Made by a program: the position numbers and the translations under genes. The notes below the pieces were generated by a model. That model was not told the origin of the DNA. It made no database searches and saw only the letters and a list, made by a program, of their open reading frames with translations. From Lacisediminihabitans sp040549465 (lineage in GTDB: Bacteria; Actinomycetota; Actinomycetes; Actinomycetales; Microbacteriaceae): a stretch of DNA of 64,000 bases. Position 1 is the first letter of the stretch. Every line of letters begins with the position of its first letter. The DNA lies in assembly GCF_040549465.1 (NCBI RefSeq), contig NZ_JBEPTL010000006.1, forward strand, positions 62,001 to 126,000. The letters are read 5' to 3'. Shown here piece after piece: positions 59,842-64,000 of this stretch.

Positions 59842-61566
59842 TCAGGCTGCGGCGCCGAGCCCGTCGGAGTCGAGGATCGTGTAGCTGTAGCCCTGCTCGG
59901 CGAGGAAGCGCTGGCGGTTCTGGGCGAAGTCCTGGTCGACGGTGTCGCGGGCGACGAGCGTGTAGAAGTTGGCGGGCAGGCCAGACTCCTTCGGACGCAG
60001 CAGGCGACCGAGACGCTGGGCCTCCTCCTGGCGCGAACCGAACGATCCGGAGACCTGGATGGCGACGGTGGCCTCCGGCAGGTCCACCGAGAAGTTGGCG
60101 ACCTTGGAGACCACGAGGGTGGTGATCGAGCCCTCGCGGAAGGCCTGGTAGAGCCTTTCGCGTTCGTCGATCGGAGTTGATCCGGTGAGCTTGGGTGCGT
60201 CGAGTGCCTCGGCGAGCATGTCGATCTGGTCGAGGTACTGGCCGATCACCAGGATGCGTTCGCCCCTGTGCTTCTCGACGAGTTCCCGCACCACCGAGAG
60301 CTTGGCCGGTGCGGTGGCGGCGAGGCGGTAGCGCTCGTCGTCGGCGGATGCCGCGTACTCCAGTCTCTCCTGCTGCGGCAGGTCGATCCGCACCTCGAAG
60401 CAGGATGCTGGGGAGATGAAGCCCTGAGCCTCGATCTCCTTCCACGGGGCATCGAATCGCTTGGGACCGATCAGGCTGAAGACGTCGCCTTCTCGGCCGT
60501 CCTCACGGACGAGGGTGGCGGTGAGGCCGAGTCGGCGGCGGGCCTGCAGCTCTGCGGTGAGCTTGAAGACCGGTGCGGGCAGCAGGTGCACCTCGTCGTA
60601 GATCACCAGCCCCCAGTCGAGGGCGTTGAGCAGCGCGAGGTGGGCATACTCGCCCTTCCGCTTCGCGGTGAGGATCTGGTAGGTCGCGATGGTGACCGGT
60701 TTGACCTCTTTGACCTGGCCGGAGTATTCGCCGATCTCGTCTTCGGTGAGGCTGGTGCGCCGCAGCAGTTCGCTGCGCCACTGGCGCGCGGAGATCGTGT
60801 TGGTCACAAGGATGAGCGTCGTGGTCTTCACGGTGGCCATCGCGCCGGCGCCGACCAGGGTCTTGCCCGCGCCACAGGGGAGCACGACGACACCCGATCC
60901 GCCATCCACGAAGCTGGAGATGGCCTGGTTCTGGTATTCGCGCAGCGACCATTCGGTCTCGTCGAGGGCGATCTCGTGCGGAGTGCCAGGCGTGTAGCCC
61001 GCGAGGTCTTCTGCCGGCCAGCCGAGCTTCACCAGCTCCTGCTTCACCTGTCCACGGGCCCAGGCCTGGATCTCGTAGTGGTCGATGGCCGGCCCGCGTC
61101 CGCGCTGGTCTTCCGGAAGAAAGAGGAGAGGTGCGATGCGCTTGGCACGCACGATCTCGCTGAGCACGGCGGCATCCGTCGAACGCAGGATGAGCGTGCC
61201 GTTCTCGTCGCGCTCGATCACCAGGCGTCCATAGCGGCCGACGGTCTCGGCGATATCGACGGCGACGCTCTGCGGGATCGGGAACTTGGAGTAACGCTCC
61301 AGGGTTTCCAGCATGTTCTCGGCGGTGTGGCCGGCAGCGCGGGCATTCCACAGGCCGAGCCGCGTGATGCGGTAGGTGTGGATGTGCTCCGGTGCTCGCT
61401 CGAGTTCTGCGAAAACGGCGAGGTCGTGGCGGGCGTCCTCGGCGGCCGGATGAGCCACCTCCAGCAGCACGGTGCGGTCGCTCTGCACGATGAGCGGGCC
61501 ACCGATCGGGGCTGCGGGTGAGGTGAGGGTCGTCGCCAGAGTCTGAGGGTCGGGCGCGCTATTCAC
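59842..61566 (-). CDS. XPB/RAD25-type DNA repair helicase
   Basis: A superfamily 2 helicase of 574 aa. The damage-recognition domain is N-terminal. Walker A is GVVVLPCGAGKTLVGAGAM near 228, the DEVH box is VIYDEVHLLPA near 320, motif III is LGLTATLVREDGREGDVF, and motif VI is RQEEAQRLGRLLRP near 530. Actinomycetes encode such XPB proteins for DNA repair. The next gene on the strand is the large helicase-associated protein that usually accompanies it. Confidence 0.92.
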   Translation of the reverse strand: MNSAPDPQTLATTLTSPAAPIGGPLIVQSDRTVLLEVAHPAAEDARHDLAVFAELERAPEHIHTYRITRLGLWNARAAGHTAENMLETLERYSKFPIPQSVAVDIAETVGRYGRLVIERDENGTLILRSTDAAVLSEIVRAKRIAPLLFLPEDQRGRGPAIDHYEIQAWARGQVKQELVKLGWPAEDLAGYTPGTPHEIALDETEWSLREYQNQAISSFVDGGSGVVVLPCGAGKTLVGAGAMATVKTTTLILVTNTISARQWRSELLRRTSLTEDEIGEYSGQVKEVKPVTIATYQILTAKRKGEYAHLALLNALDWGLVIYDEVHLLPAPVFKLTAELQARRRLGLTATLVREDGREGDVFSLIGPKRFDAPWKEIEAQGFISPASCFEVRIDLPQQERLEYAASADDERYRLAATAPAKLSVVRELVEKHRGERILVIGQYLDQIDMLAEALDAPKLTGSTPIDERERLYQAFREGSITTLVVSKVANFSVDLPEATVAIQVSGSFGSRQEEAQRLGRLLRPKESGLPANFYTLVARDTVDQDFAQNRQRFLAEQGYSYTILDSDGLGAAA

Positions 61567-61624
61567 CCAAGAAGTCTACCCGGGCCAGGCTGCGCACTGG
61601 GCTGGGCATGCAAGGTGGGCTGGC

Positions 61625-63499
61625 TCAGAGGGCGGGCGGGGCGAGTCCGGCGATGCTGGAAAGCGGCAGCGTTCGTTCGATGGCCGACTTCTTGTCGCGG
61701 GCCCGCATGCGTCCGCCTCCGACGCTCGTCGGTTCCAGCTGGTAGTCGACGATGGAGCCGTTGGGCATTCTCACGCTGACAGTGAGGCTCGCGCGGGCCT
61801 TGATCGCGACATCCAGCTGCCTGACCAGCCAGGCCTGCCCCGTCTCGTCTCCCTCAGGCTCACCGCCGATGCGCAATCGCTCGATGAGCGAACTGACCGG
61901 GTCGACGGATGCGGCGGCGGAGACGCGTGCGGTGCGCTGGCGTCGCAGCGACACGATGTTTCCCGCGCGGTTCTCGGCGGCCACCGGATAGCGCGCGTCG
62001 CTCAATGACCAGAACACGACATCGAGCGAGAAACGGCTGAGCAGCTGGTGCTGCCCTCGGCGCTGGAACCCGAGGGCCGAGAGATTCTGGTCGACCATGA
62101 TCGTGCCGAGCAGATGTTCGTCGTCGGAGCGGATATAGGTCGCAGCCTCAGAACCTGCCTCGTCGAGCGGTCCGACGCGCACCTGTCCGTAGCGGCCGGA
62201 TGCTTCGGCGATCAGGTAGTCCAGCGGCTGCGGGATGCCCGTGAGGGAGATGCTCCGCAGGAAGTCGAGCATGGACTCCGCAGTCTCGCCGGACGCCATC
62301 GCGCGGTTGACGCTCGAGGTGGACACGCGGTAGCTGGATGCGAGGGCGCGGCTCTCCACGTCGGCAATCGTGCGAAGGCGCGCATCCACCCGCGGCGTGA
62401 GGGGACCGGGCGCGACCACCGAGAGGTCATGCTGCAGGTAGACCTGCTCGACCTCGGCCGGCAGCAGTGTGGACATCGCCGCCAGGGCCCTGTCCACGCT
62501 ATCCGCGAGAAGCAGTGAGCCGGGACCTGTCGGTGCCTGGTTCGCGGTGATGCCGAGCCGTTCGGCATCGCGGGTGTAGACACCGATGCGCTCGTCCATC
62601 CAGTCGCCACCGGCCGGATACAGCCAGTCGACGTAGCCGCGAAGGCCCTGGCCCCAGAGAGCATGGGTCCGTTCGCTGAGCAGCTGGCGGATGTCGGAGG
62701 GCAGCCGCTCGAACCAGGCGGCGGCCAGCGCGGCCCAGCGCCCTCCGGTGGACTCCAGGAGCCATGCGCCGCCGCGCTCGGTGATCATCCAGTTGCCGCC
62801 CTGCCTTGCCACCAGCCCCGCGCGATCGGCGACGGCGAGGAAGGTCGCGACGGAGTCGAGGTCGACCGACATGGCGTTGGCCAGCCGCTTGCTGTCGGGG
62901 AGCGCGACACCGCCCTTGGCGAGCTCGCGGGCAGGTTCGCGTTCGACCTCGGCGAGGAGCTCAGTGATGGCCGTAGTCGCTGCGAAGGCGCGCTCGGCAC
63001 CAAGTCGGTCGATGAACCGACGATCGACGTCGGGCACCGGTTCGAGAGCAGCGGGCGGGTTGCCGCCGGCGAGTTCGGTGAGGCCGGGCAGCCCGAAGGC
63101 AGGCCAGGAGCGCAACTGCTCGCGCACGCTCTCGTAGGCGGCGAAACGCTTGGACTCCGCCTCCAACAGGAGGAGGGTCGTCGCCACTGCGGCCCGCTCG
63201 GCGATCGACTCGACGGAGGGTGAGGCGCCGGAGATGGATTCAAGACGAGCCGCGACATCCGTTGCCGTTGGTGGTCCGCTCTCTTCCATTAGCTGGCCGA
63301 TAGCGGCGAGCACGGCGAGGGTCTCGCGGTCGAGCCTGGTGAGCATCTGCTGGATAGACGCCCGATCGAGAAAGGCCTCCGCCAGGTCGAAGAAGTCTTT
63401 GACGCCGGAGGCGCTGATGCTCCGATCGCGCATCGACTGGGCGAGCTCCGCATCGGGCATACCCCTCAGGCGCGTGGCGAGCGAGAGCGTGTTGCTCAT
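61625..63499 (-). CDS. Helicase-associated protein (Helicase_C_3-like)
   Basis: A 624-residue partner of the XPB helicase. The ATG at 63499 follows AGGTGGG. The N-terminal half is helical, with winged-helix-like segments (DSKRLANAMSVDLDSVATFL, GLVARQGGNWMITERGGAWL). The C-terminal region has TGIPQPLDYLIAEASGRYGQ, the helicase C-terminal-like part seen in this family, and ends in a WYL-like beta-rich portion. No ATPase motif is present. It likely assists the helicase at DNA. Confidence 0.85.
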   Translation of the reverse strand: MSNTLSLATRLRGMPDAELAQSMRDRSISASGVKDFFDLAEAFLDRASIQQMLTRLDRETLAVLAAIGQLMEESGPPTATDVAARLESISGASPSVESIAERAAVATTLLLLEAESKRFAAYESVREQLRSWPAFGLPGLTELAGGNPPAALEPVPDVDRRFIDRLGAERAFAATTAITELLAEVEREPARELAKGGVALPDSKRLANAMSVDLDSVATFLAVADRAGLVARQGGNWMITERGGAWLLESTGGRWAALAAAWFERLPSDIRQLLSERTHALWGQGLRGYVDWLYPAGGDWMDERIGVYTRDAERLGITANQAPTGPGSLLLADSVDRALAAMSTLLPAEVEQVYLQHDLSVVAPGPLTPRVDARLRTIADVESRALASSYRVSTSSVNRAMASGETAESMLDFLRSISLTGIPQPLDYLIAEASGRYGQVRVGPLDEAGSEAATYIRSDDEHLLGTIMVDQNLSALGFQRRGQHQLLSRFSLDVVFWSLSDARYPVAAENRAGNIVSLRRQRTARVSAAASVDPVSSLIERLRIGGEPEGDETGQAWLVRQLDVAIKARASLTVSVRMPNGSIVDYQLEPTSVGGGRMRARDKKSAIERTLPLSSIAGLAPPAL

Positions 63500-63545
63500 A
63501 GCGCCCACCTGTTCTCCGTGTTTCGTTGTTGTGCCGACCTGCTGG

Positions 63546-63863
63546 TTACTTCTTGCCCCTGGCCGGGCTGGAACCCCGCTTGGCGAGGTTCGCGGCTTCC
63601 TCAGCCTTGGCTTCGCGGCCGCGTCGCCTGGCCGTGGTGACCAGCAGCACGATGATCAGGATGAATCCGATCGGCAGGCCGATCAGGGGAAGCGTGAACA
63701 CCGCCGGCCAGACCCCGCCGGCGAAGTCCCTGGCGTTGAGACCCGCAGCGGTGCCGATGATGACGGAGAGAAAGGCCAGGATTGACAGTCCGACGATTGC
63801 GAGCATCATGAATGCGAGCACACGTTCGTTACGATGAAAGGTCACTGGGGTTTCTTTTGCCAC
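63546..63863 (-). CDS. Small membrane protein
   Basis: A 105-residue protein with two membrane helices (VLAFMMLAIVGLSILAFLSV and WPAVFTLPLIGLPIGFILII) and a basic, Ala-rich C-terminus. The start is uncertain: GTG at 63863 gives MAKETPVTFHRN, with a longer frame from 63884. It is divergent from the cold-shock gene. Common in Microbacteriaceae, function unknown. Confidence 0.7.
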   Translation of the reverse strand: MAKETPVTFHRNERVLAFMMLAIVGLSILAFLSVIIGTAAGLNARDFAGGVWPAVFTLPLIGLPIGFILIIVLLVTTARRRGREAKAEEAANLAKRGSSPARGKK

Positions 63864-63933
63864 AGTCACAAGGATAAGGGGCACCAGGTGCCCGTAGGCT
63901 TACGGCTTAAGTTCAAGCGAAAGAGGTATTGCC

Positions 63934-64000
63934 ATGCCAACCGGCAAGGTCAAATTTTACGACGACGAGAAGGGCTTCGGCTTCATCAGTTCTGATGACG
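63934..64000 (+). CDS. Cold-shock protein, 5' part (runs off the window)
   Basis: The first 22 codons read MPTGKVKFYDDEKGFGFISS, the start of a CspA-type OB-fold with RNP1 motif KGFGFI. An AAGAGG site precedes the ATG. The length and paralogue cannot be determined because the window ends. Confidence 0.92.
   Translation, partial: MPTGKVKFYDDEKGFGFISSDD

Overview
The window is chromosomal DNA from a high-GC Gram-positive actinomycete, most likely a member of the Microbacteriaceae. The evidence is the gene content: mycothiol synthase (mshD) beside glnR, SigK/RskA, CarD, a fused IspDF, the PhoU/SenX3/RegX3/GpmA cluster, an XPB-type helicase, DUF3263 and DUF4032 proteins, and a CIRCE-controlled groEL without groES. 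GTG and TTG starts and 4-base stop/start overlaps are common.

Layout. 69-2975: a nitrate/sulfonate/thiamine-precursor type ABC importer (ATPase, permease, lipoprotein). 3161-15419: a 12.2 kb integrated element in the 3' half of a tRNA-Lys(UUU) gene, bounded by a 44-bp perfect direct repeat. It carries a PASTA-domain exported protein, several small unknown genes, an excisionase-like HTH protein, a CHC2/TOPRIM primase, a RecA-fold helicase, a palindrome-rich noncoding segment, a phage-type zinc-binding protein, a small serine recombinase, a tyrosine integrase and, between the integrase and the tRNA, a coupled two-gene module (13646-15300) of unknown function. No capsid, tail or conjugation gene is present, so it looks like a phage satellite or a small integrative mobilizable element. 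The module is my best candidate for an undescribed system.

15450-34138 is dominated by phosphate and stress physiology: SigK/RskA, the pstSCAB operon with a candidate PHO box, a MutT1-like Nudix/phosphatase, polyphosphate kinase, MshD, GlnR, nitrobindin, a YgfZ-like protein, GpmA, PhoU and SenX3-RegX3. 34168-43452 holds CarD, IspDF, CysS, an RlmB-type methyltransferase, a DUF4032 protein, a sugar-importer ATPase, a DsbA-like exported thioredoxin and an orphan response regulator. 43606-51690 is more accessory: two SDR-type proteins, a TetR regulator with palindromic operator, an MFS remnant, tRNA-Thr, MsrB, a nitroreductase, a GNAT protein, and DUF2332, DUF3263 and LytR_C proteins. 51747-64000 holds a DUF3048 remnant, two CIRCE elements with groEL, a lone WXG100 protein, a second two-component system, a ferredoxin-reductase-type flavoprotein, a dihydropteroate-synthase homologue, a RibD-C protein, the XPB helicase with its helicase-associated partner, and the start of a cold-shock gene.

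Family names come from reading motifs; no database search was possible. Several starts were reset by ribosome-binding sites or gene overlaps.
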